From positions 1-64,000 of IMG/VR virus record IMGVR_UViG_3300010430_000022: 64,000 nt of DNA. One strand, written 5' to 3'. Shown in pieces: positions 1-9,669 of this stretch (within the stretch, counting starts at the first letter, position 1; each line of letters opens with the position of its first letter). The position numbers were made by a program, and so were the translations under genes. Below the pieces are notes generated by a model that worked only from the letters and a program-made list of their open reading frames with translations, was not told where the DNA came from and ran no database searches. The DNA comes from a virus.

Positions 1-114
1 GCGACGGTCATTACTAACAAGGGTCCTGTGCAAGCAGACCAAGTCGTTATTGGTGTCTACGTTCGATGTGGGACCGCGATGTTCTGCCGCGTTGACGACA
101 TCGCAGCACTCTAG
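1..114 (+). CDS. Hint-like mini-protein, 3' part only
   Basis: The reading frame is open from the window edge and stops at TAG 112-114, so only the last 37 residues are visible. The core TNKGPVQADQVVIG matches the cores of two other tiny proteins here (6465-6641 and 11202-11399). The pattern T-x-x-GP-x-x-A-D-[QE]-V-V-x-G resembles the N-terminal beta-strands of Hint/intein folds, but no catalytic Cys or splice junction is visible. A propeller-like gene starts 12 bases downstream. The function is unknown and the Hint relationship is inferred from motif likeness only. Confidence 0.6.
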   Translation, partial: ATVITNKGPVQADQVVIGVYVRCGTAMFCRVDDIAAL

Positions 115-125
115 GAGTAGTCCGC

Positions 126-1574
126 ATGGCTAATACATTCCTCACTCTCCGAAACAGCGACACAAGCGTTCAGTTGTTCTTCCACGACGGGCAGAACATC
201 AGCCCCACCGGTCTGGGTGCGCTACCGGGTGCAATCCTAGAGCCGATCATCTCAGCGGACCGGGGTAACACAAAGCAGATCAATCGAACATGGGTGCTCC
301 TCGATTCGATCTTTGCTCTCAACAACGGGATCATCTACGAGAGTACCGACGAGGGGGCCACCTTCGCGGTCGATCACACCTTGGTCGATACCACGCCAGG
401 TGACGATCAGATGGCTCAGGGGGTGGGCCCCATTCCGGTCATGGTGCTAGGCGCCCTGAAGCTCATTGGTGCCTACATAACGGATACCACTGAAATTGGG
501 ATCATGACCTACGACGTCGCTGCCGGTACATGGGCTAGCGTGAATACGGGAATCTCATCCGTCAACGTCTCTCGTGGCAACACACTTCCTATCTTCTTCA
601 ACGGCCTGGTCTATTTCCGGTGTGGTCAGGTCTTTGGGGCCTACGATCCGGTTTCTACCGGAACCATCTCGCTTTCCTCCTCGCTTGTCGTTAACGCGTA
701 TGGATCCGATCAGATCATCGAGTGGAACGGAGCGCTGTGGTCTGGCCCACATCAAGAGGTCACCGCGAACGCAGGTATGGCGCGTCTCGTTGGATCAACA
801 TGGGACATCGACACCAATGGTGCTGATTTCAGCGTAGGCGCTACGCAGACCCCTCGACGCACCTCCAAGTCCGGGGTCTTCATCGATCCGGTTACGAACA
901 ACCTGATCGTGATGTGGACTTCGAACACACAGGTCTTCAGAGTGATGAGAATCACTCCTGGACTCGTGGTGACTGACATCACTGGCACCGTTGCCGGAGC
1001 CGGCTTGGCGGCGCTCGGCGCCTTTAGCCTCAATACTCGGTTCTGGCCGCACATCACGCGCTCCCCTGGTGGTGCCTACTCAGTTGTCATCTACGCCGCC
1101 CGTGGTGCTGATCCAACTGATCCCGTCGAGAAGTTTGAATGGGTCGATGACGCGACACAGATCACTGAAGATGGGATCGTCGGCGGCTCTGGAGAGATGG
1201 CTTTCCCTTACGCTATCGACGGCGGTGACCAGTATGGGTTCTTCGCTGCCGAGAAGCGCGTTGCTCAGACTGCGCAGGCTGCAAACCCCACCGGGATTAC
1301 GGTTACTTGCGAGGCTTTTCAGCAGGGCGGAACGACCCTCTCGGTACGCGGTCACTTCGACAAAGAAGGCGTTGACGCCAACAGCTTGACGCTGTCGCCC
1401 ATGACCTTGAGTAATCCCACAGGAACAGGTGGTCTTTCGGTGAGCGGCGTCAATCCAGGTGCGCAGATCGATGGTGTTCCTGCTGACCGGACTCCGATCA
1501 GCATGGACTGGAACCAGGTCACAGACGGCTTCGCCACAGGCGACAACTACAACTTCCAGCTTGAGGCGCTGTAG
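126..1574 (+). CDS. Propeller-like tail protein, paralogue 1
   Basis: A 482-residue protein, the first of seven related proteins between 126 and 12864. It is built from short beta-rich repeats in which a hydrophobic strand and a G-x-(L/I)-Y/W turn recur (for example IIEWNGALWSG and VYFRCGQVFGAYDP), as in Kelch-like propellers. The last ~90 residues form a separate beta domain ending in a pattern shared with its paralogues: D-W-(D/N), a DG, then GD before the stop. RBS-like GGAGTAG precedes the ATG. The likely role is a virion adhesin or receptor-binding subunit, inferred from the position in a fibre locus. No enzymatic motif was seen. Confidence 0.75.
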   Translation: MANTFLTLRNSDTSVQLFFHDGQNISPTGLGALPGAILEPIISADRGNTKQINRTWVLLDSIFALNNGIIYESTDEGATFAVDHTLVDTTPGDDQMAQGVGPIPVMVLGALKLIGAYITDTTEIGIMTYDVAAGTWASVNTGISSVNVSRGNTLPIFFNGLVYFRCGQVFGAYDPVSTGTISLSSSLVVNAYGSDQIIEWNGALWSGPHQEVTANAGMARLVGSTWDIDTNGADFSVGATQTPRRTSKSGVFIDPVTNNLIVMWTSNTQVFRVMRITPGLVVTDITGTVAGAGLAALGAFSLNTRFWPHITRSPGGAYSVVIYAARGADPTDPVEKFEWVDDATQITEDGIVGGSGEMAFPYAIDGGDQYGFFAAEKRVAQTAQAANPTGITVTCEAFQQGGTTLSVRGHFDKEGVDANSLTLSPMTLSNPTGTGGLSVSGVNPGAQIDGVPADRTPISMDWNQVTDGFATGDNYNFQLEAL

Positions 1575-1774
1575 TGGCGAAGATCCTGGAACTACGCACC
1601 GATCAAGGTGAGTTCGTGACGCGGAGCTTTCAGGATCCTGCGCCGGTTTTCTACATCGAACACGATCCCAGTGTTCCAGTCGTCCGAAGGAGCTTCGCTG
1701 ACCTTCGGATTGGTGATCGCGTCGCCACAGAGCCGCACCACTTCATGGAACTCCTGAACATGAGGGTGACCTAA
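1574..1774 (+). CDS. Small Hint-like protein
   Basis: A 66-residue protein whose GTG start overlaps the stop of the preceding propeller gene; its own stop overlaps the next ATG (TAATG). The C-terminal half contains RRSFADLRIGDRVATEP, resembling the A-x-x-(V/I)-x-x-GD-x-(V/I) strand-turn of the other Hint-like mini-proteins, but the T-x-x-GP part is absent. It is therefore the most divergent of the four. Tight coupling to propeller genes on both sides suggests co-expression. Function unknown. Confidence 0.6.
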   Translation: MAKILELRTDQGEFVTRSFQDPAPVFYIEHDPSVPVVRRSFADLRIGDRVATEPHHFMELLNMRVT

Positions 1775-3312
1775 TGCCTCAAATGCTCGCCTGCCGTTGG
1801 AACGCCTATGGCGGAAATACTCAAATCCAACCGTTGCGGAACAACAACGGCTCTTTCACTGCGTTTGGGAATCCTTACACCCCGGCTAGCCTTGGAACCA
1901 ACGTGACCGGCCACGTCAAGCAAAACTTGGTGGTGCAGTTCGGTGACGAGTTCTACTGCTCTGGTGGTCGCGAGATTCGCGTCTACAACCCATCAACCGG
2001 CAACTGGGACGTCGACGTCGCCAACACAGGTGTCCACGGAAATAACGATGCAGGGCTTTATATCGGACGTGGGCCTACAGGAGCACCTAGGCTTGCGCTG
2101 CTCAATCGGAACGTCTCCAACCGACTCCACGTTCATACACTCGACACGCCGGGCGGTGCTTGGAACGCACCCGTTGATTCCGGTATCGGCGCCAGTTCCC
2201 AGACATGGCCCGGCATTAGCGGCTTGGTCTACAACAACACGCTCTTCTTGGGAGACCGAGGATACGTGGTCTCATACGGGTTCGCCTCGGAGGCGTTCGC
2301 GCGACAACAAATCGTCACCACTGTCTCCCATGACGGCCCCCAGGCATTCTGTCGTGCCGGTGCCAGACTGTTCATGTACAGCTACCCCACGTCTTCGGCA
2401 GCCAATTACGGAAGGATCTACGAGTACATCGGCGGCAGCTTCGTCATAGTTTTTGACGGCACCGCCACCCAAGTATTGCCGAGGCTCGGTAGTGCTGGAG
2501 CAAACTCACAATGTGAGGTGATGTTCTTCGACGAGGCCAGCGCTTCGCTGATCGTTGTGGCGTATCAAGACACGGCGACGGTGAGCACCATCAGCCCCGG
2601 TACTGGTCCAGGAGACTCGAACCCCGGCGGCAATGGTCTGCACATCGTTCAGGTGCCCATCGCAACATTTACTGAAGTCAATCTCACAGGAACGGTTCCG
2701 CCTATCGGGACGAGAAGTCCGGGAGCACTCGATCCTGTCGGAGACGTACGCCTGTGCGTCGAAGTCGACACCGATACGAATCCTCTCGTCCCTGTGACCT
2801 ACATCTGGTACTGCGTTGCTCACGGTGCGTGGGCTCGATTCCAATGGAACGGCGTCGGCTCTATCATGACCGTGCTCGGCTCGGGGGGTGATCGTGGTAT
2901 CGCGCTCTCACACAACCCGAACGGTGGTGGGCAATACTTCTTGGATCCGACGACGACGATCAGTCCGACCTATCACATCGAGGAGGTCCAGGCGCGGGTG
3001 CCGATCACAAACGGCACGCGGGTCTTCTTGCGCGGCTACCAGATCGACGAGACTGGTGGTGTTCCAACACCGTCTGACGAGACCGTTGGTCTCTACTGGG
3101 GGCTCGCTGACCAGACCCCCAACAACCTCGCTACGATCAGTAACGCTGTGAAGGTGAGCGGTCCCGGAACTGCTCCCATCCTCGCAGGCAACAAGTTCAC
3201 CAACTTCACCTTCGACGGCACCACGATCTACTCCGTCGATTGGGACGCCGTTGGAAGCGATGGGCTCGCCAACCAACAGCAGCACATGCTGATGCCGCAT
3301 GTTGAGGTCTAG
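1774..3312 (+). CDS. Propeller-like tail protein, paralogue 2
   Basis: A 512-residue member of the seven-gene propeller family. It shows repeated strand/turn units (VQFGDEFYCSGGREIRVYNP, LVYNNTLFLGDRGYV), the family landmark MTVLGSGGDRG near residue 370, and a C-terminal domain ending in a V-D-W-D...DG...-Q-x-x-x-M pattern. Paralogues have the corresponding LLTSVDSGGD or LMTVVNSDV in the same place. It follows the small protein at 1574 with a TAATG overlap. Receptor-binding or fibre-tip function is inferred from context. Confidence 0.75.
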   Translation: MPQMLACRWNAYGGNTQIQPLRNNNGSFTAFGNPYTPASLGTNVTGHVKQNLVVQFGDEFYCSGGREIRVYNPSTGNWDVDVANTGVHGNNDAGLYIGRGPTGAPRLALLNRNVSNRLHVHTLDTPGGAWNAPVDSGIGASSQTWPGISGLVYNNTLFLGDRGYVVSYGFASEAFARQQIVTTVSHDGPQAFCRAGARLFMYSYPTSSAANYGRIYEYIGGSFVIVFDGTATQVLPRLGSAGANSQCEVMFFDEASASLIVVAYQDTATVSTISPGTGPGDSNPGGNGLHIVQVPIATFTEVNLTGTVPPIGTRSPGALDPVGDVRLCVEVDTDTNPLVPVTYIWYCVAHGAWARFQWNGVGSIMTVLGSGGDRGIALSHNPNGGGQYFLDPTTTISPTYHIEEVQARVPITNGTRVFLRGYQIDETGGVPTPSDETVGLYWGLADQTPNNLATISNAVKVSGPGTAPILAGNKFTNFTFDGTTIYSVDWDAVGSDGLANQQQHMLMPHVEV

Positions 3313-3317
3313 TTCTC

Positions 3318-4265
3318 GTGCCCCACGCCGGTCCAGTCACAGAACAATCGTTGGCGGTGCTCCAGCATAATCACGCTGGGGCCGTTGTACAAGAGGCGCT
3401 CGCTGTAACGCCGACGACGTTCGCTGGTCCGGTTCTGATAGAAAACCTCGACGCGTTGGCAACTGCCTTCGCTGGTCCGATTCAAGATGGAATCTTGGAC
3501 GCGCCTCCGCCCTACTTCGGCGCCCCCACAGGTGGGCCTCAAACACTTCTGGCCGCCACTCAGACCTATTCAGGGCCGACGTCCGGGCAGGCCAGTATCC
3601 CCCCACCTCGTGGATTCGGAGGAACAACTGAGGGGGCGTTCCCTCCGGCCCCGGGCGGCTCGTTCTCGGGCACTACAGCAGGTAGCGCGGCTATTCCCCC
3701 AAATCAGACCTTCTCAGGCCCTACAGAAGGTCGCGCGGTCGTCACCGTTCGAGGCTATTCGGGCCCTACAGCAGGCCGCTCGTCGAACATTCCGCCTGTT
3801 AGAGGATTCGGCGCGGCAACAGGTGGCGTCGTCGCTGGCATCCCTCAGCCTGAGAATTTGACGGCCACTGTGGTCGACGCCGGCTGTATTCGTCTGGACT
3901 GGGTTGATCCCAGTGACGAAGAGACGGGCTACAGGCTAGAGCGCTCTCTAGAGAACGCGAACGATTGGGAAACCATTGCTGATCTCCCAGAGGACGCAGA
4001 GACCTTCCTTGATCGTTTTGCCGTTCCGCTCACGGTTTACGACTATCGGGTGATTGGCTTCAACGAAGTCAGAGAGTCGGTGCCGTCGAACATCGCGACT
4101 GCGGTGACGCCTCTTCCTCCGGACATCTCTACAGGTCCCCCTCCTTCAGCACCCGTCGATCCTCCGAGGAACCAGATCGAACCCGATGTCGTCGAGTTCA
4201 AGAGTCCAGGGAGCTACGGACTGGAGAAGGACGAAGACGGGAACGTGACCGGCTTCAAGTTCTAA
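3318..4265 (+). CDS. Repeat plus fibronectin-III-like fibre protein
   Basis: A 315-residue protein with a GTG start. Residues ~1-170 are degenerate ~17-20 residue repeats with cores such as FSGPTEGRA, YSGPTAGRS and GFGGTTEGA. Residues ~175-265 look like one FN3 domain (PENLTATVVDAGCIRLDWVD, then YRLERSLEN and VYDYRVIGFN). A Pro-rich linker leads to a C-terminal tail SPGSYGLEKDEDGNVTGFKF, nearly the same as the ends of the proteins at 5779 and 12881. That tail may be an attachment peptide (inference). It is probably a structural tail accessory. Confidence 0.7.
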   Translation: MPHAGPVTEQSLAVLQHNHAGAVVQEALAVTPTTFAGPVLIENLDALATAFAGPIQDGILDAPPPYFGAPTGGPQTLLAATQTYSGPTSGQASIPPPRGFGGTTEGAFPPAPGGSFSGTTAGSAAIPPNQTFSGPTEGRAVVTVRGYSGPTAGRSSNIPPVRGFGAATGGVVAGIPQPENLTATVVDAGCIRLDWVDPSDEETGYRLERSLENANDWETIADLPEDAETFLDRFAVPLTVYDYRVIGFNEVRESVPSNIATAVTPLPPDISTGPPPSAPVDPPRNQIEPDVVEFKSPGSYGLEKDEDGNVTGFKF

Positions 4266-4330
4266 AGGGTGATAGGGGGTAAGAGCGGGCAAGCGTAGAG
4301 GTTAAGATCGGGGATTAGCGGAGGTGAAAC

Positions 4331-5770
4331 ATGCCGAACTTCTTGTTCATGGACAATAAGACTGGGGCTGGGGGCGTCGTCTGCGCCGCGTTCCAGTACG
4401 TCAACAGCAGCCCCACGCAAATCGGCGACACGTTCGGACAAGAGATCGGTGGATTGGTCAACGGGTGCGACCGGAACGCGATCATCCAGTTCCAGGGTGA
4501 ACTCTACGCCCTTGCCAAGGACGGGGTGTACAAGAAGGACGACCCGACGGTTCTCGCGGGCCCTTGGACGATCCAGGTCACGTTCGCGTTCGGTGTCAGT
4601 GGCCTCGCCACCGGCCTCTATCCGGTAGAGATCGCCGGGGTGGCGTACTTGGTGGCCGCTTTCCGGACGACTGATTCCTCCAACACCTGGCGCTGGGCGA
4701 AGTTCGACGGAACGACGTGGACGCAGCCTGCGTCGAGCGTCTTCCTTGGATTCGGTAACCTCTTGATCGACTCGCTCGTCTACCGGGGTGTGCTTCATAT
4801 CGTTTGTGCGAGCACCACCAACCCGTCGGCGTACACGTTTGACCCGGGGACCGAGAGTTTTGCCGTAATCGCAGACCCGTTCGCCAACAGCATGATGGAC
4901 CAGGGTTTGTGCATATTCGACGACAGGCTGTTCTGCTTCTTCAGGAACGCGTTCGGCGACATGAAGATCGCTGAGTTCGTCGGCGGGACTTGGTCTGAGG
5001 TCTTGACGCTCGTCTCCGGGAACTTGACGGCCAATGTCGACGAGGGCAAGTCGGCGCTGTTCACCGACGGCGTGAACATGTACGTGATCGGCCTCTGGAA
5101 TGCTCCCGCTGTTGGGTTCCGGGCCTATCAGATCGACAGCGCACTGGCGGTCACGGAGATCACGAACGCGATTCTGCCGAACTCGTTCAAGAGCACCAGC
5201 GACCCAGGAGGCTCCTTTGTAGCCGGGCTTGCCCAGGGGATCGAGTACAGGTGGCTTCCGGTCTACGACGCGGACACCGCACCTGCGTCGGCGGCGATCT
5301 ACATCTTCCAGGCGATTGACGCTGTTCTCGGCACCTCGTTCACCATGTGGCAGTGGAATGGTCCGGCGGCGCTGCTTACCTCGGTCGACTCTGGAGGAGA
5401 CGTCGGCCACGCTGTTCCGAGCAACCTGCCACAAGGAGGCTGCCGAATCTTCACCCCCGGAGAACTGGATGTGAAGATCGCGAGTCGTCAGGGAGTGCTC
5501 GGCGGCGAGGAGATCACTTTCCGCGCCTATGGAGGAGGCACCGGGCGGAAGTTCAAGATGTTCTACTCGATTGGTGGCGACCCTGACCTCATTGAGGCAA
5601 CACTCATCGCCCCGGTCACAGGTGGGAGCGCCACTTTCAACGTCGGCCTCAATCAGGTCGAAGGTATCGCTGCGGATGGTGCGACGGACTACACCATCAT
5701 CTGGGACATTGGCACCGACGGTGTGACGGCTGGGACAATCCTAGACCGCTTCCCGCAGATCACTGTGTGA
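4331..5770 (+). CDS. Propeller-like tail protein, paralogue 3
   Basis: A 479-residue propeller-family protein and the closest sister of the one at 8228. Both begin MP-x-FLF-(M/V)-D-x-KTGAGG, share IQFQGELYA near residue 55 and KDDPT shortly after, and keep LLTSVD-(S/T)-GGD near residue 355. They also share a C-terminal domain with CYGGGTGRK-like sequence (AYGGGTGRKFKMFYSIGGDP here). An RBS-like GGAGGTGAA precedes the ATG. The 65-base gap before it is the longest in this stretch and has no clear promoter. The role as an adhesin is inferred. Confidence 0.75.
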   Translation: MPNFLFMDNKTGAGGVVCAAFQYVNSSPTQIGDTFGQEIGGLVNGCDRNAIIQFQGELYALAKDGVYKKDDPTVLAGPWTIQVTFAFGVSGLATGLYPVEIAGVAYLVAAFRTTDSSNTWRWAKFDGTTWTQPASSVFLGFGNLLIDSLVYRGVLHIVCASTTNPSAYTFDPGTESFAVIADPFANSMMDQGLCIFDDRLFCFFRNAFGDMKIAEFVGGTWSEVLTLVSGNLTANVDEGKSALFTDGVNMYVIGLWNAPAVGFRAYQIDSALAVTEITNAILPNSFKSTSDPGGSFVAGLAQGIEYRWLPVYDADTAPASAAIYIFQAIDAVLGTSFTMWQWNGPAALLTSVDSGGDVGHAVPSNLPQGGCRIFTPGELDVKIASRQGVLGGEEITFRAYGGGTGRKFKMFYSIGGDPDLIEATLIAPVTGGSATFNVGLNQVEGIAADGATDYTIIWDIGTDGVTAGTILDRFPQITV

Positions 5771-5778
5771 GCTAAGCG

Positions 5779-6456
5779 ATGCCTCTCGGACCTCCTAGCT
5801 CTGGCGCAGTTGCGAGCGTAGTCACAACCACGCTCGGACCGCCGTCGTCGAGTGCGGTTGCGGCAATTCCTCTGTCTACGCTCGGACCGCCGTCTAGTGG
5901 TCCGGCATTATTCATTCCCTCGGCGTCCTTCGGTCCTGTTGCCGATCAGTTCATCTCTGCTGACCCCGACGACTCGACCGGCCCCGTCTTCGATCACACA
6001 GTTGGGGCAGTACCTCTCTCCTCTTCTGGTCCTGTCTCGGACCAGGCCCTAGCGCACAGACCTCTCGATTCAGTGGGGCCTGTCTACGATCACACCATTC
6101 AAGCGCGCCCAGGAGCCTCTCTCGGCCCAGTCAATGACGACTGGCTCAGTCCGACTGCCAATAGCAATACCGGGCCTGTCTTCGATCACGATATTGAGGC
6201 CATCATTGGTGGGATCCCTGCTCATGGCCCGGTCGATGATAGTTTTGTATTCGCGGGGATCTCTGTTCACGGGCCCGTTTTCGATCACATCATCGCCGCC
6301 CCTCCGCCCCCTCTAGAGGTCAGGGACCCCGACGCTGCCACTGGTCCAGATCCGATCAGGAATCAGATCGTGCCGGATGAGTTGGAGATTCTCAGTCCTG
6401 GTATTTACGGAGTGGCGAAGGATGATGAAGGTGCTGTCACCGGGTTCAAGTTCTAG
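5779..6456 (+). CDS. GPV-x-DH repeat fibre protein
   Basis: A 225-residue protein made of ~18-20 residue repeats. An early block uses LGPPSSGAV-type units; the main block uses (T/H)GPVFDHxIxA units (GPVFDHTVGA, GPVYDHTIQA, GPVFDHDIEA). There is no FN3 domain, unlike the proteins at 3318 and 12881, but it shares their C-terminal peptide (SPGIYGVAKDDEGAVTGFKF). The repeats suggest an elongated rod, and the shared end suggests a common docking site in the virion. Both are inferences. Confidence 0.65.
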   Translation: MPLGPPSSGAVASVVTTTLGPPSSSAVAAIPLSTLGPPSSGPALFIPSASFGPVADQFISADPDDSTGPVFDHTVGAVPLSSSGPVSDQALAHRPLDSVGPVYDHTIQARPGASLGPVNDDWLSPTANSNTGPVFDHDIEAIIGGIPAHGPVDDSFVFAGISVHGPVFDHIIAAPPPPLEVRDPDAATGPDPIRNQIVPDELEILSPGIYGVAKDDEGAVTGFKF

Positions 6457-6464
6457 GAGGTTCC

Positions 6465-6641
6465 ATGGCTGTTACATTTGATCTAGGAAATGGAACTACC
6501 TGCTCTGTTCAGGACAACTCTCAGATCGTCCAGACTCACGATGGCCCAAAGCAGGCTGACCAAGTCGTGCAGGGTGATCGCATCTGTAACATCACCGGCG
6601 AGCCCTTTGTCGAGGTCGTCGCACCACCGGTCGTGTCCTAA
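6465..6641 (+). CDS. Small Hint-like protein
   Basis: A 58-residue ORF with a good RBS (AGGAGG at 6455-6460 region) and a TAATG overlap with the next propeller gene. The core QTHDGPKQADQVVQGDRI closely matches the proteins at 1-114 and 11202. The T-x-x-GP...A-D-x-V-V-x-GD-x-(V/I) pattern is the one seen in blocks A/B of intein/Hint domains, where a Gly-Asp turn precedes a Val/Ile strand. No nucleophile at the first position and no C-terminal HN motif is present, so splicing is not expected. Function unknown. Confidence 0.65.
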   Translation: MAVTFDLGNGTTCSVQDNSQIVQTHDGPKQADQVVQGDRICNITGEPFVEVVAPPVVS

Positions 6642-8215
6642 TGGCTAACAGTCCTCCTACCGTCAATGTCCTCAAGTACAAGGGGGCCGGCAACATTCAG
6701 GTCTACCCATTGCTTCCGACGCAACTTGTAGGTACGCAAGACGGCTCAGACGTGGGTACCGGTGGCCCAGGACTCGCTTTCCTAGAAGTACCACCGGCTG
6801 GTACTTTCGTGCATAGCAGGCTCATTGAGTTTCTCGATGATCGCTTCGCTCTCACAAGAGCCAACACCATCGGCAACGCCGGTGTCTACAAGAAGGCCCA
6901 GGGCGGCGCCGGAGCCTGGGGAAGGGTGCAGGGCGGTGGTTCTAGCATCAGCGTTCCAAGTACTTGCACCGGGATGCACATCCTGCATCCTGCCGGCGTT
7001 CCTACACTCGCTCTCTTGATCCGCGATAACCTCCACGAGATGCGCTTGCACTCTACGGTTGATGGCACCACAGGAGCTAACTGGGGTGGGGCGGCCGGTC
7101 TTATAGTCGAGACAAACTCTAGTTCACCCGCCACTGTTGGGCAGTCTCTTGTGTTCCGCGACGCCATCGTGTGGGCACACCAGTCGTATACCGGGGGCGC
7201 CGGAACCGGCAGCATTACTCTCTACGACATCAATCTGGGAATTCTGACGCGCTACAGTCTTTCCGGGATCCAAACCAGTACGCTCGCCGCTTCTATGGCG
7301 CTGCACGTTCATGACAACGTGTTGTTCTATCTAGCTTGCACGACGGCGTCCGGGTCACCCTATCGAGTCTGGAGGCTACAAGGAGGTAGCTTCGTAACTG
7401 CCTATACCGACACGACACAGGGTGGTGGATTCATTCTTTCGTCTTCGCTCGGGCACAGCGCGATGTTCACCGACGCCGCTACCGGGGATTTGATTATTCT
7501 CATGACCGGGGTCACCCTCGCAGGTACGCCGACCGCAAAGGTAGTTCGGCTTCAGGATGCTACTGGATCACCGACTCCAACCGACATTACCTCAACGATC
7601 CTAGGCGCAACGGAGGGGGCCAATAAGTATCTGGTTGGTGGAGGGTCGGTTAGCGATGATCGTCGCTGGGTCGTCAACGTAGACAACGATACCGACCCTC
7701 TCAACCCACGCACCTTCCTGTGGACCTGGGACCCAACAGGGGCAGGAATTACGGAGTGCTGGGAGTGGAAGGGCGTCGGAGCAGAGATTGAAGCGGTTGC
7801 CCTGCTTCAAGGCGTCAGTGATGATTTCGCTTTGCCATATAACACCGTTGGAGGTGGTCACCGCTCTCCGCGCATCGCTGCTGTCGAGATCGGAGACATC
7901 GCCAACGACGTAGCAGAGGTCGTCGGCGGAACCAAGTTCTTCTTCCGAGGGCGCGGAAGCTCTTCTGCCGGGACAGTGACCTTCTACGGGACAGACACAG
8001 AAGGTACGCCCTCGACAATCGTGCCCATCGTGGCAGCTTCGCTGACGGTCGAGAGCGGCTCCCCTCCAACGACTCCCACGATCTCGGGCAACACGCTCAT
8101 CAACTTCACGCCGGACAACGGTGCCACGCTCTACTCCGTGATCCTCGACGTCGGCGCAGCAGGGGTCGACATCGGCGAGGGCGATGTCGGGCTTCTACTC
8201 GCGAAGCTCAGCTAA
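6641..8215 (+). CDS. Propeller-like tail protein, paralogue 4
   Basis: A 524-residue propeller-family member, more diverged at the N-terminus than the sister pair at 4331 and 8228. It has repeated strand units (VFRDAIVWAHQ, VHDNVLFYLACT), a W-(E/Q)-W-x-G motif near residue 380 (CWEWKGVG) matching FQWNG/WTWNG in paralogues, and a C-terminal beta domain with YSVILDVGAAGVDIGEGDVG before the stop. The start overlaps the stop of the Hint-like mini-gene. Receptor-binding role inferred. Confidence 0.75.
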   Translation: MANSPPTVNVLKYKGAGNIQVYPLLPTQLVGTQDGSDVGTGGPGLAFLEVPPAGTFVHSRLIEFLDDRFALTRANTIGNAGVYKKAQGGAGAWGRVQGGGSSISVPSTCTGMHILHPAGVPTLALLIRDNLHEMRLHSTVDGTTGANWGGAAGLIVETNSSSPATVGQSLVFRDAIVWAHQSYTGGAGTGSITLYDINLGILTRYSLSGIQTSTLAASMALHVHDNVLFYLACTTASGSPYRVWRLQGGSFVTAYTDTTQGGGFILSSSLGHSAMFTDAATGDLIILMTGVTLAGTPTAKVVRLQDATGSPTPTDITSTILGATEGANKYLVGGGSVSDDRRWVVNVDNDTDPLNPRTFLWTWDPTGAGITECWEWKGVGAEIEAVALLQGVSDDFALPYNTVGGGHRSPRIAAVEIGDIANDVAEVVGGTKFFFRGRGSSSAGTVTFYGTDTEGTPSTIVPIVAASLTVESGSPPTTPTISGNTLINFTPDNGATLYSVILDVGAAGVDIGEGDVGLLLAKLS

Positions 8216-8227
8216 GGAGGGCCTGAT

Positions 8228-9661
8228 ATGCCTGCATTTCTCTTCGTGGACGCAAAGACCGGCGCTGGCGGCGCCACCAACGCAGCCTTCCGCTACGTCA
8301 ACGCTACCCCCCAGCAGATCGGCAATACCTTCGGCGCCGACTTCATTAGTCCTGACTCAATCAGCGCCCCCAGGAATGGGTTGATCCAGTTCCAAGGTGA
8401 GCTTTACGCCATGGTTCGCGACGGGATCTTTCAGAAGGACGATCCCACCTCTATGACCGGGGCCTGGTCATCCGCACTTGTGTTCACCTCAACTGACGCC
8501 AGCGACGTTAGGACGACTGGGCTTTACCCGATGGAGATTGCTGGGGTCCAGAATCTCGTCGGCGTCTTTGGGTCGGGATCAGATACCACCTGGAAGTGGG
8601 TCAAGTTCGACGGGACGACGTGGACCCAAGGTGGCGGTGTTGCTATCGGACTCTCGATCCAGAGGATCCACGACGTGGTGGTCTGGAATGGAGTCCTTTA
8701 CTGGGTTGGCAGCGCGGGCGGCACAGCCACCGTCACGTCGTTCGATCCAGGATCTGACAGCTTTTCGTCTAGCACCCCTTTTGGGGCGTCCAGTGTCTAC
8801 AACATTCACTGCTTCTGCATTTATCAGGGCCGCCTGTTCATGCTGGACTCCATAACCGGCGACGCTTACCTCACGGAGTTCGTCGGCGGTGTATGGGTGA
8901 ACGCCTACGGCATGACGTTCCTCAACAACGCCGGGTTCTCGCAGGCCAACACAAAGTGGTGCCTATTCACCGACGGCACGAACATGTACGCGTTCGTCAT
9001 GCGCGACAATACAGCGGGCTGGAAGGCGTATGAGTTCGACAGCAGCCTGGTGCTTACCGAGATCACCAACACGGTCCTTCCGGCAGCCCTCAAGTCTCCC
9101 ATTGACGGTGGGTCGTTCCCGAATCTTCCGAGCGGCCCCAGGTGCGTGGTCTGCTACGACGTGGACAGCGTCCCAGGCTCCACGTCGATCTACCTCTACT
9201 TCGCGGTCAACAGCAACACCGGCACCGCCCTCACCATGTTCCAGTGGAACGGAAATGCGGCTCTACTGACCTCAGTGGACACAGGAGGTGACGCTTGGCA
9301 TTCTCCGCCCAGTGGCTATTCGAACCACGGCGAGCGCATTTGGACTGCTGGTGAGCTAGACATTAGGATCACCTCGCGCATGTCTGTGTTAGGTGGCGAG
9401 CAGATCTTCTTCACTTGCTACGGCGGCGGCACTGGTCGAAAGATGAAGCTCTACTACTCGGTCGACGGCGAGCCGCTACTTACCGAGGCCGCGCTCATTG
9501 GACCGGTTACAGGCGGTTCGGCGACTCTCAATACTGGAATGAACCAGGTCGAAGACATCGACGCCGACGGCTCCACTATCTACTCGATCATCTGGGACGC
9601 GCCTACTGATGGAATCACCTTTGGGCAGAGGGTTAATCGCGCTCCCCAGGTCTTTGTGTAG
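8228..9661 (+). CDS. Propeller-like tail protein, paralogue 5
   Basis: A 477-residue sister of the 4331 gene (same N-terminal KTGAGG block, IQFQGELYA, KDDPT, LLTSVDTGGD, CYGGGTGRKMKLYYSVDGEP). RBS AAGGAGG lies at 8215-8221. The two sisters differ mostly in the middle, where putative propeller blades would contact receptors, which fits diversification after duplication. The C-terminal residues again show S-I-I-W-D, DG and a final hydrophobic strand. Confidence 0.75.
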   Translation: MPAFLFVDAKTGAGGATNAAFRYVNATPQQIGNTFGADFISPDSISAPRNGLIQFQGELYAMVRDGIFQKDDPTSMTGAWSSALVFTSTDASDVRTTGLYPMEIAGVQNLVGVFGSGSDTTWKWVKFDGTTWTQGGGVAIGLSIQRIHDVVVWNGVLYWVGSAGGTATVTSFDPGSDSFSSSTPFGASSVYNIHCFCIYQGRLFMLDSITGDAYLTEFVGGVWVNAYGMTFLNNAGFSQANTKWCLFTDGTNMYAFVMRDNTAGWKAYEFDSSLVLTEITNTVLPAALKSPIDGGSFPNLPSGPRCVVCYDVDSVPGSTSIYLYFAVNSNTGTALTMFQWNGNAALLTSVDTGGDAWHSPPSGYSNHGERIWTAGELDIRITSRMSVLGGEQIFFTCYGGGTGRKMKLYYSVDGEPLLTEAALIGPVTGGSATLNTGMNQVEDIDADGSTIYSIIWDAPTDGITFGQRVNRAPQVFV

Positions 9662-9669
9662 GAGGACTG

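Noticed and set aside
4262-5434. Minus-strand frame (390 codons) over the third propeller gene
   Set aside because: Arg-rich shadow with no start signal; the + strand protein has clear paralogues.
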